Part shown: piece after piece, positions 10,681 to 20,400 of the stretch
Layout: each line of letters starts with the position of its first letter
How positions within the stretch are numbered: position 1 is the first letter of the stretch
DNA from: Aureimonas sp. Leaf427
Lineage (GTDB): Bacteria; Pseudomonadota; Alphaproteobacteria; Rhizobiales; Rhizobiaceae
DNA: 64,000 nt
Reading direction: 5' to 3'
Assembly: GCF_001425485.1 (NCBI RefSeq)
Contig: NZ_LMQW01000023.1
Span: 457-64,456 of the forward strand
Translations under genes and position numbers: made by a program
Notes under the pieces: model-generated
What the model was told of the DNA's origin: nothing
Databases searched by the model: none
The model's input: the letters and a program-made list of their open reading frames with translations, nothing else

Positions 10681-12024
10681 ATGGCATCGGCTGCGGAACA
10701 ACTCGCCGCTAATCTGAACTTCGCGTCCTTTTCCAAGGCCGAAGATCTCAAGAAGCGCATCTGGTTCACTCTTGGCGCGCTTCTCGTCTATCGCCTGGGG
10801 ACGTACATCCCCATGCCGGGCATCAACCCGGAGGCGCTTGCGCAGGCCTTCGCGCAGCAGTCGACCGGTATTCTCGGCCTCTTCAACATGTTTGCGGGCG
10901 GCGCCGTCGGGCGCATGGCGATCTTCGCCCTCGGCATCATGCCGTACATCTCCGCGTCGATCATCATCCAGCTCATGACCTCCGTCGTGCCCTCGCTCGA
11001 GGCGCTGAAGAAGGAGGGCGAGCAGGGTCGCAAGGTCATCAACCAGTACACGCGCTACGGCACGGTGCTTCTCGCTCTGATCCAGGCCTACGGCATCGCC
11101 GTCGGTCTCGAATCGTCGGGCAACATCGTCTCCGACCCCGGCCTCTTCTTCCGCATCTCAACCATCCTGACGCTGACCGGCGGCACGATGTTCCTCATGT
11201 GGCTCGGCGAGCAGATCACCTCGCGCGGCATCGGCAACGGCATCTCGCTGATCATCTTCGCCGGCATCGTCGCCAATCTCCCCCATGCGATCGCCAACCT
11301 CCTCGAGCTCGGCCGCACCGGCGCCCTGTCGGCGACCATCATCCTTCTGGTCGTCGTCGTCGCCATTGCCTGCATCGCCGGCATCGTGTTCTTCGAGCGC
11401 GCGCAGCGCCGCCTTCTGATCCAGTATCCGAAGCGCCAGGTCGGCAACCGCATGTTCCAGGGCGACACGTCGCATCTGCCGCTGAAGCTGAACACGGCAG
11501 GCGTCATCCCGCCGATCTTCGCGTCCTCGCTCCTCCTGCTGCCGGTGACGGTCGCGAACTTCGCGAACACGTCGGAGCTTCCGGGCTGGGCCACGGCGAT
11601 CGTTGCCTCGCTCGGCCATGGCCGTCCGCTCTACATGATCCTCTATGCCGCGATGATCGGCTTCTTCGCCTTCTTCTACACGGCGGTCGTCTTCAATCCG
11701 AAGGACACGGCCGACAATCTGAAGAAGCACGGCGGCTTCGTGCCGGGCATTCGTCCGGGCGACCGCACGGCGGAGTACATCGACTACGTGCTGACCCGCA
11801 TAACGGTCATCGGCGCTATCTATCTTGTGATCATCTGTCTATTGCCCGAATTCCTTATTTCGTGGGCAGGCGTGCCGTTCTATCTCGGCGGTACCTCGCT
11901 GTTGATCGTCGTCAGCGTGACGATGGACACGGTCGCTCAGGTCCAGGGTCATCTTCTGGCGCATCAATACGAAGGGCTCGTCAAAAAGGCGAAGCTCCGT
12001 GGGGGGAAACGGGGAACTCGATGA
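10681..12024 (+). CDS. secY: Protein translocase subunit SecY
   Basis: 447 residues with about ten membrane segments. It is the channel of the Sec translocon in the inner membrane. [14 protein letters not shown] (TM1-plug region), [13 protein letters not shown] (TM2) and the cytoplasmic loop [15 protein letters not shown] are diagnostic. It follows rplO and overlaps adk by four bases (ATGA), as in other spc operons. Confidence 0.98.
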   Translation: MASAAEQLAANLNFASFSKAEDLKKRIWFTLGALLVYRLGTYIPMPGINPEALAQAFAQQSTGILGLFNMFAGGAVGRMAIFALGIMPYISASIIIQLMTSVVPSLEALKKEGEQGRKVINQYTRYGTVLLALIQAYGIAVGLESSGNIVSDPGLFFRISTILTLTGGTMFLMWLGEQITSRGIGNGISLIIFAGIVANLPHAIANLLELGRTGALSATIILLVVVVAIACIAGIVFFERAQRRLLIQYPKRQVGNRMFQGDTSHLPLKLNTAGVIPPIFASSLLLLPVTVANFANTSELPGWATAIVASLGHGRPLYMILYAAMIGFFAFFYTAVVFNPKDTADNLKKHGGFVPGIRPGDRTAEYIDYVLTRITVIGAIYLVIICLLPEFLISWAGVPFYLGGTSLLIVVSVTMDTVAQVQGHLLAHQYEGLVKKAKLRGGKRGTR

Positions 12025-12665
12025 GGCTGATACTGCTGGGGCCGCCAGGGGCGGGTAAGGGCACACAGGCCAAGCGCCTCATCGACCGACACGGCATTCC
12101 GCAACTCTCGACCGGCGACATGCTGCGTGCGGCGGTCGCCGCGGAGACCGAAGTCGGTCTTCAGGCGAAGGCCGTCATGGCATCGGGCGGTCTCGTCTCC
12201 GACGAGATCGTCAACCGGATCGTCTCGGACCGGATCGAAGCCGAGGATTGTGCGAAGGGGTTCATCCTCGACGGCTATCCGCGGACGCTCGTCCAGGCGG
12301 ATTCGGTCGAGGCGATGCTCGCCGAGAAGGGCCTGAAGCTCGATCATGTGATCGAGATGCGGGTCGACGACGACGTCCTGGTCCATCGCGTCTCCGGTCG
12401 CTTCACCTGTGGCGACTGCGGCGCCGTCTATCACGACGAGGATATGAAGCCGAAGGTCGAGGGCGTCTGCGACGTCTGCGGCCATTCGAACTTCAAGCGT
12501 CGCGCGGACGACAATGCCGAGACGATGCGCACGCGGCTTCGCGCCTACTACAAGGAGACCTCGCCGCTGGTGGGCTACTACCACTGCAAGGGCATCCTCT
12601 CCTTCGTCGACGGCATGAACTCCATGGACGAGGTCTCCGCCGACATCGAGCGGATCATCTCTTGA
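12021..12665 (+). CDS. adk: Adenylate kinase (zinc-finger LID type)
   Basis: 214 residues starting [20 protein letters not shown] at an ATG inside the secY stop. It interconverts ATP + AMP and two ADP in the cytoplasm. The P-loop GPPGAGKGT is at residues 7-15. The LID carries two CXXC pairs (CGDC and CDVC), so it should bind structural zinc, unlike E. coli Adk. Domain order and length are normal for the long form. Confidence 0.97.
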   Translation: MRLILLGPPGAGKGTQAKRLIDRHGIPQLSTGDMLRAAVAAETEVGLQAKAVMASGGLVSDEIVNRIVSDRIEAEDCAKGFILDGYPRTLVQADSVEAMLAEKGLKLDHVIEMRVDDDVLVHRVSGRFTCGDCGAVYHDEDMKPKVEGVCDVCGHSNFKRRADDNAETMRTRLRAYYKETSPLVGYYHCKGILSFVDGMNSMDEVSADIERIIS

Positions 12666-12699
12666 CGATGGCGCCATAGGCGCGAATCGCACTTGTCAA

Positions 12700-12736
12700 G
12701 CCGCCCGTTGACTTCGGGCGGCCTCAACTTTATACC
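12700..12736 (+). promoter_or_regulatory. Sigma70-type promoter overlapping a hairpin, upstream of rpsM
   Basis: TTGACT (12708-12713), a 17-base spacer and TATACC (12731-12736) form a near-consensus promoter in the 204-base adk-rpsM gap, predicting transcription from about 12742. The -35 hexamer lies in the loop of a perfect 8-bp hairpin (GCCGCCCG 12700-12707 with CGGGCGGC 12715-12722) that could end adk transcripts. It would drive rpsM-rpsK-rpoA-rplQ. Confidence 0.6.
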
Positions 12737-12869
12737 TCGCACCACTTCGCGAATCCTCAGCGATCGGCGCGGGCTCCCTGAAACGGGGCGCGGACCGGTC
12801 GCTTTGACATATCGGTCCAGCCCTTCGACTTCGACGGGCCCCTGGGCCCCACCTAACAGGAGCACGGCT

Positions 12870-13238
12870 TTGGCCCGTATCGCTGGCGTCAACATTCCGA
12901 CCAACAAGCGCGTGATCATCGCGCTTCAGTACATTCACGGCATCGGCGCGTCCTACGCGCAGGAGATCGTGGAGAAGGTTCACCTCGGCCCCGAGCGTCG
13001 CGTCAACGACCTGACGGATTCCGAGGTTCTTCAGATCCGCGAGATCATCGATCGCGACTATCAGGTCGAGGGCGATCTTCGCCGCGAGACCGCGATGAAC
13101 ATCAAGCGTCTCATGGATCTCGGCTGCTACCGTGGCCTTCGCCATCGTCGTGGCCTCCCGGTCCGCGGCCAGCGCACGCACACGAACGCCCGCACCCGCA
13201 AGGGTCCGGCCAAGGCGATCGCCGGCAAGAAGAAGTAA
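12870..13238 (+). CDS. rpsM: 30S ribosomal protein S13
   Basis: 122 residues from a TTG start at 12870, giving (M)[18 protein letters not shown]. An AGGAG ribosome site at 12858-12862 fixes this start; no ATG fits the family N terminus and the upstream in-frame extension is not S13-like. S13 contacts P-site tRNA and bridges to the 50S subunit. The C-terminal [19 protein letters not shown] is conserved. Confidence 0.95.
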   Translation: MARIAGVNIPTNKRVIIALQYIHGIGASYAQEIVEKVHLGPERRVNDLTDSEVLQIREIIDRDYQVEGDLRRETAMNIKRLMDLGCYRGLRHRRGLPVRGQRTHTNARTRKGPAKAIAGKKK

Positions 13239-13245
13239 GATCCGC

Positions 13246-13295
13246 GGCGCCGTTCTGGCGCCGAGATCGAAACCTGCCGCGATGTCGCGGCAGGG
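13246..13295 (+). promoter_or_regulatory. Two tandem hairpins between rpsM and rpsK
   Basis: CGGCGCC (13246-13252) pairs with GGCGCCG (13258-13264), and CCTGCCGCGA (13274-13283) pairs with TCGCGGCAGG (13286-13295). The second has only a 2-base centre and is nearly an uninterrupted palindrome. No T tracts follow. They may be processing or attenuation structures inside the alpha operon. Confidence 0.45.
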
Positions 13296-13344
13296 GTGGA
13301 GCCGCTGGAATTACGGCGGTGTGGATATCTAGGAAAGTCGAGTT

Positions 13345-13731
13345 ATGGCCAAGGAACAGCGCATTCGCCGTCGCGAGCGCAAGAACATCTCGTCGGGCGT
13401 CGCGCACGTCCAGTCGTCGTTCAACAACACGCTGATCACCATCACGGATGCCCAGGGCAACACGATTGCCTGGTCTTCGGCTGGCGCGCAGGGCTTCAAG
13501 GGTTCGCGTAAGTCGACCCCCTTCGCCGCGCAGATCGCCGCCGAGGATTGCGCCAAGAAGGCGCAGGAGCATGGCATGCGGACCCTGGAAGTCGAGGTCT
13601 CCGGACCCGGCTCGGGCCGCGAGTCGGCTCTTCGCGCGCTTCAGGCCGCTGGCTTCGTGATCACCTCGATCCGCGACGTGACGCCGATTCCGCACAACGG
13701 TGTTCGCCCGCGCAAGCGTCGCCGCGTCTAA
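13345..13731 (+). CDS. rpsK: 30S ribosomal protein S11
   Basis: 128 residues. [20 protein letters not shown] and the C-terminal [18 protein letters not shown] are S11 signatures. S11 lies on the 30S platform and helps shape the mRNA exit path. Order rpsM-rpsK-rpoA-rplQ, lacking rpsD, is usual in alphaproteobacteria. Confidence 0.97.
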   Translation: MAKEQRIRRRERKNISSGVAHVQSSFNNTLITITDAQGNTIAWSSAGAQGFKGSRKSTPFAAQIAAEDCAKKAQEHGMRTLEVEVSGPGSGRESALRALQAAGFVITSIRDVTPIPHNGVRPRKRRRV

Positions 13732-13877
13732 GGCCGGTTTTGCGATGCGCCGTGGCCTCTCTCCTCCGGGTGGGCGGCCGCGGCGCATGTGCCGTTTTTG
13801 AGGGGAGGGTCCACCCTCCTCGAATCAGACCTATCGCCACGATTGGATGGTGGCGAGGTAACTGAAGGGCAAGTGCC

Positions 13878-14897
13878 ATGATTTCCAGCAATTGGCAGGA
13901 CCTGACCAAGCCGAACCAGGTCGTCTTCAAGAGCGGCGGAAGCCGCACGAAGGCGTCGCTGACGGCTGAGCCGCTGGAGCGCGGCTTCGGCCTGACGCTC
14001 GGCAACGCGCTCCGCCGCGTGCTTCTCTCCTCGCTCCAGGGCGCGGCCGTCACCGCGATCCAGATCGACGGCGTTCTGCACGAGTTCTCCTCGATCGCGG
14101 GCGTGCGCGAAGACGTCACGGACATCGTCCTCAACGTCAAGGAAATCGCGATCGGCATGCAGGGCGAAGGCCCCAAGCGCATGGTGCTTCGCAAGTCGGG
14201 CCCCGGCGTCGTCAAGGCCGGCGACATTCAGACGGTCGGGGATATCGAGATCCTGAACCCCGATCACGAGATCTGCACGCTCGACGAGGGCGCCGAGATC
14301 CGCATGGAGTTCACGGTCAACACCGGCAAGGGCTACGTCCCGGCCGACCAGAACCGCGCCGAAGACGCGCCGATCGGGCTGATCCCGGTCGACTCGCTTT
14401 TCTCGCCGGTGAAGAAGGTGTCCTACAAGGTCGAGAACACCCGCGAGGGTCAGGACCTGAACAAGGACAAGCTGACCATGCAGATCGAGACCGACGGCTC
14501 GATCACGGGTGAGGACGCGGTCGCCTATGCCGCCCGCATCCTGCAGGACCAGCTTTCGATCTTCGTCAACTTCGAGGAGCCGCAGCGCGAGACGCGCGGT
14601 GCCGAGGAGCACATCGCGGAGCTGGCGTTCAACCCGGCGCTTCTCAAGAAGGTCGACGAGCTGGAGCTTTCGGTCCGTTCGGCGAACTGCCTGAAGAACG
14701 ACAACATCGTCTATATCGGCGACCTCATCCAGAAGACCGAGGCGGAAATGCTCCGCACCCCGAACTTCGGACGCAAGTCGTTGAACGAGATCAAGGAGGT
14801 CCTCGCGTCGATGGGCCTGCATCTCGGCATGGAAGTCAGTGCCTGGCCGCCGGAGAACATCGACGATCTGGCCAAGCGCTACGAAGACCAGTACTAA
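13878..14897 (+). CDS. rpoA: DNA-directed RNA polymerase subunit alpha
   Basis: 339 residues. The N-terminal domain (about 1-235) carries [20 protein letters not shown], the dimerisation and beta/beta-prime contact region. The C-terminal domain (about 255-330) has [20 protein letters not shown] and [17 protein letters not shown] for UP-element and activator contacts. A 146-base gap with paired arms ATGCGCCG (13745-13752) and CGGCGCAT (13781-13788) precedes it. Confidence 0.98.
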   Translation: MISSNWQDLTKPNQVVFKSGGSRTKASLTAEPLERGFGLTLGNALRRVLLSSLQGAAVTAIQIDGVLHEFSSIAGVREDVTDIVLNVKEIAIGMQGEGPKRMVLRKSGPGVVKAGDIQTVGDIEILNPDHEICTLDEGAEIRMEFTVNTGKGYVPADQNRAEDAPIGLIPVDSLFSPVKKVSYKVENTREGQDLNKDKLTMQIETDGSITGEDAVAYAARILQDQLSIFVNFEEPQRETRGAEEHIAELAFNPALLKKVDELELSVRSANCLKNDNIVYIGDLIQKTEAEMLRTPNFGRKSLNEIKEVLASMGLHLGMEVSAWPPENIDDLAKRYEDQY

Positions 14898-14903
14898 ACC
14901 GAC

Positions 14904-14932
14904 AAGGGCCGTCGCCTCCGGGCGGCGGCCTT
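14904..14932 (+). terminator. Hairpin after rpoA
   Basis: An imperfect GC-rich stem (AAGGGCCGTCGCC with GGCGGCGGCCTT, one bulge and one G-T pair) lies directly after the rpoA stop. No T tract follows, so it may attenuate rather than end transcription before rplQ. Confidence 0.4.
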
Positions 14933-15066
14933 CGCATGCCAATTGTTCGAAGGCTTCGATCCTTCGAAACCCAATCATTCAAAGGCACATGCGCCCGTTC
15001 TACGGATCGGGATAGCGAGGATGCCGACCCCCGGCAAAGTCCGGCGATTTCAAGAGGAACGAACCC

Positions 15067-15486
15067 ATGCGTCACGGCAATCGCGGCCGCAAGCTGAACC
15101 GCACCCACGAACACCGCAAGGCGATGTTCGCCAACATGGTGGCGTCGCTGATTGTGCATGAGCAGATCGTCACCACGCTCCCGAAGGCGAAGGATCTTCG
15201 CCCGATCATGGAGAAGATGATCACGCTCGGTAAGCGCGGCGATCTCCATGCCCGTCGTCAGGCCATCAGCCAGGTGCGCGACGAGACCTGCATCAAGAAG
15301 CTCTTCGACACGCTCGCGCCGCGCTACGCCGAGCGCCAGGGTGGATATTGCCGCGTGCTCAAGGCCGGCTTCCGGCGCGGCGACAACGCTCCGATGGCCG
15401 TCATCGAGTTCGTCGATCGCGACCCCAACGCCCGCGGCCAGATCGACCGCGACCGCGTTGCCGCCGAGGGTGGCGACGAGGCGTAA
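15067..15486 (+). CDS. rplQ: 50S ribosomal protein L17
   Basis: 139 residues. [20 protein letters not shown] is the L17 signature at the N terminus; [20 protein letters not shown] is conserved further on. L17 lies at the tunnel exit. It ends the ribosomal protein cluster and is followed by a clear terminator. The upstream GAGGAAC site fits the ATG at 15067. Confidence 0.97.
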   Translation: MRHGNRGRKLNRTHEHRKAMFANMVASLIVHEQIVTTLPKAKDLRPIMEKMITLGKRGDLHARRQAISQVRDETCIKKLFDTLAPRYAERQGGYCRVLKAGFRRGDNAPMAVIEFVDRDPNARGQIDRDRVAAEGGDEA

Positions 15487-15513
15487 TCGCTTCTTCTCAG
15501 AGATTAATGCGCG

Positions 15514-15536
15514 AAGGGCCCCTCGGGGCCCTTTTT
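15514..15536 (+). terminator. Rho-independent terminator of the ribosomal cluster
   Basis: AAGGGCCCC (15514-15522) pairs with GGGGCCCTT (15525-15533) and runs directly into TTT (five T in all at 15532-15536). It lies 28 bases after the rplQ stop and ends the long operon. Confidence 0.85.
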
Positions 15537-15605
15537 GCGTTTGGGTGCCTGTTCGATGTCGGCACTTTGGAACATATGGCCCGTCGAGGTCGAGGGAGAG
15601 GCGGC

Positions 15606-16631
15606 ATGGCGAAGGATCGCGTCCTGGTCACGGGTGTGTCGGGCTTCATCGCCAAGCATGTCGCAGGGCTCCTTCTTGACTCCGGTTTCGCCGTTCGCGG
15701 AACGGTGCGGTCGCGGGATCGCGCGGACGAGGCGCGGGCGGTGCTGATAGACGGCGCGCGCGATCCGTCAGGGCTGGAGATCGTGGATGCGGATCTCGAC
15801 CGGGACGACGGTTGGGACGAGGCGATGCGCTGTGTTCGCTACGTCCTCCACACGGCGTCGCCCTTTCCGGCGGGCACACCGAGGGATCGTCATGCGCTGG
15901 TGCCGACCGCGAAGGGCGGGGCGCTGCGTGTGGTCGCGGCGGCCGATCGCGCGGGCGTCGAGCGGCTGGTGCTGACCTCCTCGGTCGCAGCCGTCTATTA
16001 TGGGCACGAGGGACGGCTGGACCCGCGTTACACCGAGGCCAACGTCTCGAACGTCGAGAGTCCCTCGATCTCCGCCTATGCGATTTCGAAGACGCTCGCC
16101 GAGCGAGCGGCCTGGGATGCGGTTTCGGATTCGCGCCTCGAACTGGCGACCGTCAACCCGGCGCTGGTGCTGGGGCCGCTGGCCGACCAACGGGTGGGAT
16201 CGTCGATCAGCCTCCTAAGGATGATGATGCAGGGGCGCCTGCCGGTCGTCCCTGACGTCAATATTGGCATCGTGGATGTCCGGGACGTGGCAGAGGCTCA
16301 TCTGCGGGCGATGCTCGTGCCAGAAGCGGCAGGGCGACGCTTTCTTCTTTCGGCGGGTTCGCGAAGCCTCCGCGAGATCGGGAGGGCCGTCGCGAAGGAT
16401 TTTCCTGACTTTCGCCGGCGCATGCCGAGGGCCACGATTCCTGACGGGCTCGTTCGCATCGCCGCGCGATTCGTGCCGCTGGCGGCGAGCGTCGCGCCCG
16501 AGCTCGGGGTGACGAAGATCCTCGATACGACGCCGGCGGAGGAGCTTCTCGGTCTTCGTTTCCACTCCCCGGAGGAGGCGATCCGGGCGACGGGCGAGGA
16601 CCTGATCCGGTTCGGTCTCGTCAGACGTTGA
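15606..16631 (+). CDS. NAD(P)-dependent reductase, extended SDR (dihydroflavonol-4-reductase-like)
   Basis: 341 residues. The Rossmann motif VLVTGVSGFIAKHV (7-20) is the GXXGXXA-type NAD(P) site. The catalytic triad is visible as Ser in LTSSVAAV (near 125) and Y158-AIS-K162. The arrangement matches the extended SDR/DFR family that reduces or epimerises carbonyl and sugar substrates; the substrate cannot be read from sequence. The start at 15606 has a GGGAGAGG site; an alternative start 30 bases upstream (MARRGRG) is possible. It is transcribed alone, after the rplQ terminator. Confidence 0.8.
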   Translation: MAKDRVLVTGVSGFIAKHVAGLLLDSGFAVRGTVRSRDRADEARAVLIDGARDPSGLEIVDADLDRDDGWDEAMRCVRYVLHTASPFPAGTPRDRHALVPTAKGGALRVVAAADRAGVERLVLTSSVAAVYYGHEGRLDPRYTEANVSNVESPSISAYAISKTLAERAAWDAVSDSRLELATVNPALVLGPLADQRVGSSISLLRMMMQGRLPVVPDVNIGIVDVRDVAEAHLRAMLVPEAAGRRFLLSAGSRSLREIGRAVAKDFPDFRRRMPRATIPDGLVRIAARFVPLAASVAPELGVTKILDTTPAEELLGLRFHSPEEAIRATGEDLIRFGLVRR

Positions 16632-16830
16632 AGGGGAAAGGGTGAGGGACCGGAGCTTTCCTGTGGGTGTTGCGCAGGCGCGATAGCGGTCAATCTGCAA
16701 CACATGCGATAGGCATCGCATCGAAGCGGTTATTCGTGGTCGAGCAGCGCAACCTTCGGCGCCTGATGGCATTTCCATGGCGATGAGGGGACGCGTCGCC
16801 GGGAATTGTGGCGTGATTTACGTGGATGAA

Positions 16831-17019
16831 ATGAATCAAATGCAAGATGCTGCCACCGACAACAACACGAGCAAGCTCTCCATGCGCCGCACCCTGCTGA
16901 CCCTTCTCGGAGCCCTCGGCGCCTTCGGCGTTCTGACGGCGAGCTATGCCACGGCCGAGCTGCCGAACGGCTCGATGCAGCCGCTGGCGCCCGTGTCGTC
17001 CACGGTGGATGCCCGCTGA
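16831..17019 (+). CDS. Small exported protein of unknown function
   Basis: 62 residues from the ATG at 16831, or 80 from 16777, or 45 from 16882. The part beginning MRRTLLTLLGALGAFGVLTA is a clear signal sequence with cleavage likely after SYATA, leaving a mature peptide of only about 20 residues. No family is recognised. The start is uncertain because none has a strong ribosome site. A canonical terminator 37 bases downstream supports a transcribed unit here. Confidence 0.45.
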   Translation: MNQMQDAATDNNTSKLSMRRTLLTLLGALGAFGVLTASYATAELPNGSMQPLAPVSSTVDAR

Positions 17020-17055
17020 GGCGAGGCCTCTTTTCCACCGATCTGATTTCGAAGA

Positions 17056-17080
17056 GGGGTCGCGTCGGCGGCCCCTTTTT
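17056..17080 (+). terminator. Rho-independent terminator
   Basis: GGGGTCGC (17056-17063) pairs with GCGGCCCC (17068-17075, one G-T pair) around a 4-base loop, followed by five T. It separates the small exported gene from the protease gene. Confidence 0.8.
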
Positions 17081-17168
17081 CGTTGGCGGTTTCAGGGACG
17101 CTTCTGGCGTCGGACGCCGTCGAGGCCTATGTCGGGGCGGAAATCGCAATCGATCAAGGCTTCCTTCC

Positions 17169-18632
17169 ATGATCCGGAAATCCTTTCTCTTCGGCACGGC
17201 GGCCATCGCGCTGCTCGCCGGGGCGCCTCTCGCGACGACGTTCTTCGGCGCAGCTCCGGGCGCCGTCGCTCAGGCCCAGACTGCTCCCGTCCCGATCGCC
17301 CCCGCGACTTCGCCGACGGCGGTCCCGCAGGATGCCGCCGAGATCAAGCTTTCCTTCGCGCCGCTCGTGAAGACGAGCGCGCCGGCCGTGGTCAACGTCT
17401 ATGCCGCGCGCAAGCTCGTCGCCCGGTCGCCCTTCGAGGGCGATCCCTTCTTCGAGCAGTTCTTCGGCCAGCGCTTTCGTCAGCAGCCGCGAATCGAATC
17501 CTCGCTCGGCTCCGGGGTGGTCGTCGATGCGAGCGGCCTGATCGTGACGAACAACCACGTCATCAAGGATGCCGACGAGGTGAAGGTCGCGCTGTCCGAT
17601 GGGCGCGAGTTCACCTCTCGCATCCTCATGAAGGACGAGCGCGCCGATCTCGCCGTTCTCAAGATCGACGGCGACGAGCCGTTTCCGGCGCTGAAGCTGG
17701 CCGACTCCGACGAGGTGGATATCGGCGATCTCGTGCTCGCCATCGGCAACCCTTTCGGCATCGGCCAGACCGTGACGAACGGCATCGTTTCGGCGCTTGC
17801 GCGGACCCATATCGGCGTCAATGATTTCGGCTACTTCATCCAGACCGATGCCGCGATCAATCCCGGCAATTCCGGCGGCGCGCTGATTGACATGCGTGGC
17901 GAGCTGCTCGGCGTGAACACGGCGATCTATTCGCGCTCGGGCGGTTCGAACGGCATCGGCTTCGCCATCCCGTCCAATATGGTGCGCGTCTTCGTCGAGG
18001 CGGCGCGCAACGGCGGGCGCTTCGAGCGGCCCTTCATCGGCGCGACCTTCGCGCCCGTGACGTCCGACATCGCGGAGGCCGTGGGGTTGGAGCGCCCGGC
18101 GGGATCGCTCGTCGAATCGCTCTATCCGGGCGGCCCGGCGGAGAAGGCGGGCGTCGAGCCCGGCGACGTCGTCATGTCGATCGATGGGTTCGCCATCGGC
18201 AATCCCGATACGCTGGGCTACCGTCTGGCGACCGCCGGAATCGGCAAGTCGGTGCAGCTCGAGGTGAACCGCAACGGCGCCTCGAAGACCCTGACGCTTT
18301 CGCTGGCCGCGCCGCCGGAGGTCCCGGCGCGGGAGGCCAAGCATATCGGGGGCGAGACGCCCTTCTCGGGCGCCACCGTCGCCAACCTGTCGCCACGGCT
18401 TGCCGATGAACTCGACATGACGCAGACGCTGAAGGGCGTCGTCGTCACCGAGGTCGAGCCGCGGTCCTTCGCCGCCCGCTTCGGCCTGCAGGCGAAGGAC
18501 ATCGTCGTTTCGGTGAACGGGCGCGCGGTGGACACGACGGCGGCGCTGGACAAGCTGGCGGCCGACGGGCGCCGAGGCTGGGTCTTCGAGATCGAGCGTG
18601 ACGGCAAGCGTCTGACGCAGCGCGTGCGCTGA
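17169..18632 (+). CDS. degP: Periplasmic serine protease, DegP/HtrA (Do) family
   Basis: 487 residues. An N-terminal signal sequence (about 1-35) directs it to the periplasm. The catalytic triad is H130 (TNNHVI), D160 (RADLAVLKID) and S235 (GNSGGALID). Two PDZ domains follow (about 270-365 and 385-480). Such proteins degrade or refold damaged envelope proteins. The linker from 36 to 60 is Pro/Ala rich. A second HtrA elsewhere in the genome is usual, so DegP versus MucD/DegQ naming is uncertain. It lies 16 bases before rarA. Confidence 0.92.
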   Translation: MIRKSFLFGTAAIALLAGAPLATTFFGAAPGAVAQAQTAPVPIAPATSPTAVPQDAAEIKLSFAPLVKTSAPAVVNVYAARKLVARSPFEGDPFFEQFFGQRFRQQPRIESSLGSGVVVDASGLIVTNNHVIKDADEVKVALSDGREFTSRILMKDERADLAVLKIDGDEPFPALKLADSDEVDIGDLVLAIGNPFGIGQTVTNGIVSALARTHIGVNDFGYFIQTDAAINPGNSGGALIDMRGELLGVNTAIYSRSGGSNGIGFAIPSNMVRVFVEAARNGGRFERPFIGATFAPVTSDIAEAVGLERPAGSLVESLYPGGPAEKAGVEPGDVVMSIDGFAIGNPDTLGYRLATAGIGKSVQLEVNRNGASKTLTLSLAAPPEVPAREAKHIGGETPFSGATVANLSPRLADELDMTQTLKGVVVTEVEPRSFAARFGLQAKDIVVSVNGRAVDTTAALDKLAADGRRGWVFEIERDGKRLTQRVR

Positions 18633-18648
18633 GCGGAAGGGCAGGGCG

Positions 18649-19995
18649 ATGGCGGACCTTTTCGGCGAAGCGCCGCCGACCGAGCGCCGGGATCGGAATG
18701 CCGCGCCGGATGCGTCCCGCCCGCTCGCCGACCGGCTGCGGCCGCGGCTTCTGTCCGAGGTCGTCGGGCAGGAGCATCTGACCGGCGAGAACGGCGTGCT
18801 CTCGCGGATGCTGGCGAGCGGCACGCTCGGTTCGATGATCTTCTGGGGCCCGCCCGGCACGGGCAAGACGACCGTGGCGCGGCTTCTCGCCAACGAGGTC
18901 GACTTCGCCTTCGAGCAGATTTCCGCGATCTTCTCCGGCGTCGCGGACCTGAAGAAGGTGTTCGAGACGGCCCGGATGCGGCGCGGGAACGGGCGACAGA
19001 CGCTGCTCTTCGTCGACGAGATCCACCGCTTCAACCGCGCGCAGCAGGACAGTTTCCTGCCCGTGATGGAAGACGGGACCGTCGTGCTCGTCGGCGCGAC
19101 GACGGAGAATCCGTCGTTCGAGCTGAACGCCGCTCTCCTGTCGCGTGCGCGCGTTCTCACCTTCCACCCGCATCAGGCCGAAAGCCTCGGCCGACTCGTC
19201 GTTCGGGCGGAGGAGGTGGAAGGCAAGCCGCTGCCGCTCGACGAGGAGGCGCGCGCCGTTCTGCTTCGGCTGGCCGACGGGGACGGGCGGGCCGTTCTGA
19301 CGCTGGCCGAGGAGGTCTGGCGCGCGGCCAAGCCCGGCGAGACCTTCGACGCCGTGGAGCTTCAGACGATCGTCCAGCGCCGGGCGCCGGTCTACGACAA
19401 GGGCCAGGACGGCCACTACAATCTGATCTCGGCGCTCCACAAGTCGGTGCGCGGATCGGACCCGGACGCGGCGCTCTACTACCTCTGCCGCATGCTCGAT
19501 GCGGGCGAGGACCCGCTCTATCTCGGGCGCCGGCTGGTGCGCATGGCGAGCGAGGATATCGGCCTCGCCGATCCGCAGGCGCTCGTCGTCGCCTCCGCCG
19601 CCAAGGACGCCTACGATTACCTCGGCTCTCCCGAAGGCGAACTCGCGCTGGCCGAAGCGACGGTCTATCTCGCCACCGCACCGAAATCGAACGCGCTCTA
19701 CACCGCCTACAAGGCCGCGATGCGGGCGGCCAAGGAGAACGGCTCGCTCCTGCCGCCCAAGCACATTCTCAATGCGCCGACGAAGCTGATGAAGGGCGAA
19801 GGATACGGCACGGGCTATCGCTACGACCACGACCAGCCCGACGCTTTTTCCGGCCAGGACTATTTTCCGACCGAGCTCGGCCGCCAGAGCTTCTATCGCC
19901 CGGTCGAACGGGGCCTCGAGGCGACGCTCGCCAAGCGCATGCGCCATTGGCAGGCGCTGCGCGAGGAGCGGGCGGCGGAGGCGGACGAGCCATGA
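18649..19995 (+). CDS. rarA: Replication-associated recombination AAA+ ATPase RarA
   Basis: 448 residues, the normal length for RarA/MgsA. Walker A GPPGTGKTT (about 66-74) and Walker B LLFVDEIHRFNR are intact, and the sensor region VLVGATTENPSFELN is present. The protein acts at stalled replication forks with SSB. The C-terminal domain ends with GYRYDHDQPDAFSGQDYFP, the conserved tetramerisation region. It overlaps crcB by four bases. Confidence 0.96.
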   Translation: MADLFGEAPPTERRDRNAAPDASRPLADRLRPRLLSEVVGQEHLTGENGVLSRMLASGTLGSMIFWGPPGTGKTTVARLLANEVDFAFEQISAIFSGVADLKKVFETARMRRGNGRQTLLFVDEIHRFNRAQQDSFLPVMEDGTVVLVGATTENPSFELNAALLSRARVLTFHPHQAESLGRLVVRAEEVEGKPLPLDEEARAVLLRLADGDGRAVLTLAEEVWRAAKPGETFDAVELQTIVQRRAPVYDKGQDGHYNLISALHKSVRGSDPDAALYYLCRMLDAGEDPLYLGRRLVRMASEDIGLADPQALVVASAAKDAYDYLGSPEGELALAEATVYLATAPKSNALYTAYKAAMRAAKENGSLLPPKHILNAPTKLMKGEGYGTGYRYDHDQPDAFSGQDYFPTELGRQSFYRPVERGLEATLAKRMRHWQALREERAAEADEP

Positions 19996-20372
19996 TGCGG
20001 CAGATCGCCCTCGTCGCCTTCGGCGGTGCGGTCGGGTCGGTGCTCCGCCATCTCGTCGGTCTCGGCGCCGCGAGACTTTTCGGCCCCGCCTTTCCCGCGG
20101 GAACGCTTGCGGTCAATCTCGCCGGGTCCTTCGCGATGGGTCTGCTGGTCGAGGTTCTCGCGCGCCGGTTCGGCGGGTCGCCGGACCTGCGACTGCTTCT
20201 CGCCACCGGGCTCCTCGGCGGCTTCACCACCTTCTCGTCCTTCACGCTCGACGTGGCCGCGCTGGCGGAGCGCGGAGAGCTTGGGCTCGCCTTCATCTAC
20301 CTTGCCGCATCGATCCTTCTCGGGCTCGGAGCGCTCTTCGCCGGGCTTGCCCTCGCACGTCACCTCGCCTGA
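19992..20372 (+). CDS. crcB: Fluoride channel CrcB/Fluc
   Basis: 126 residues, four membrane helices, exports fluoride through the inner membrane as an antiparallel dimer. FGGAVGSVLRHLVGLGAAR (first helix) and LLGGFTTFSSFTLD (third helix, with the fluoride-lining Phe/Thr/Ser) are signatures. The start is MM at 19992/19995 inside the rarA stop. No room exists for a fluoride riboswitch, so expression should follow rarA. Confidence 0.95.
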   Translation: MMRQIALVAFGGAVGSVLRHLVGLGAARLFGPAFPAGTLAVNLAGSFAMGLLVEVLARRFGGSPDLRLLLATGLLGGFTTFSSFTLDVAALAERGELGLAFIYLAASILLGLGALFAGLALARHLA

Positions 20373-20400
20373 TGCTATGGCCTTCCCGAGCGAGAAGGGA

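Noticed and set aside
19940-19995. Fluoride riboswitch upstream of crcB
   Set aside because: crcB overlaps the rarA coding end, leaving no leader for the riboswitch.
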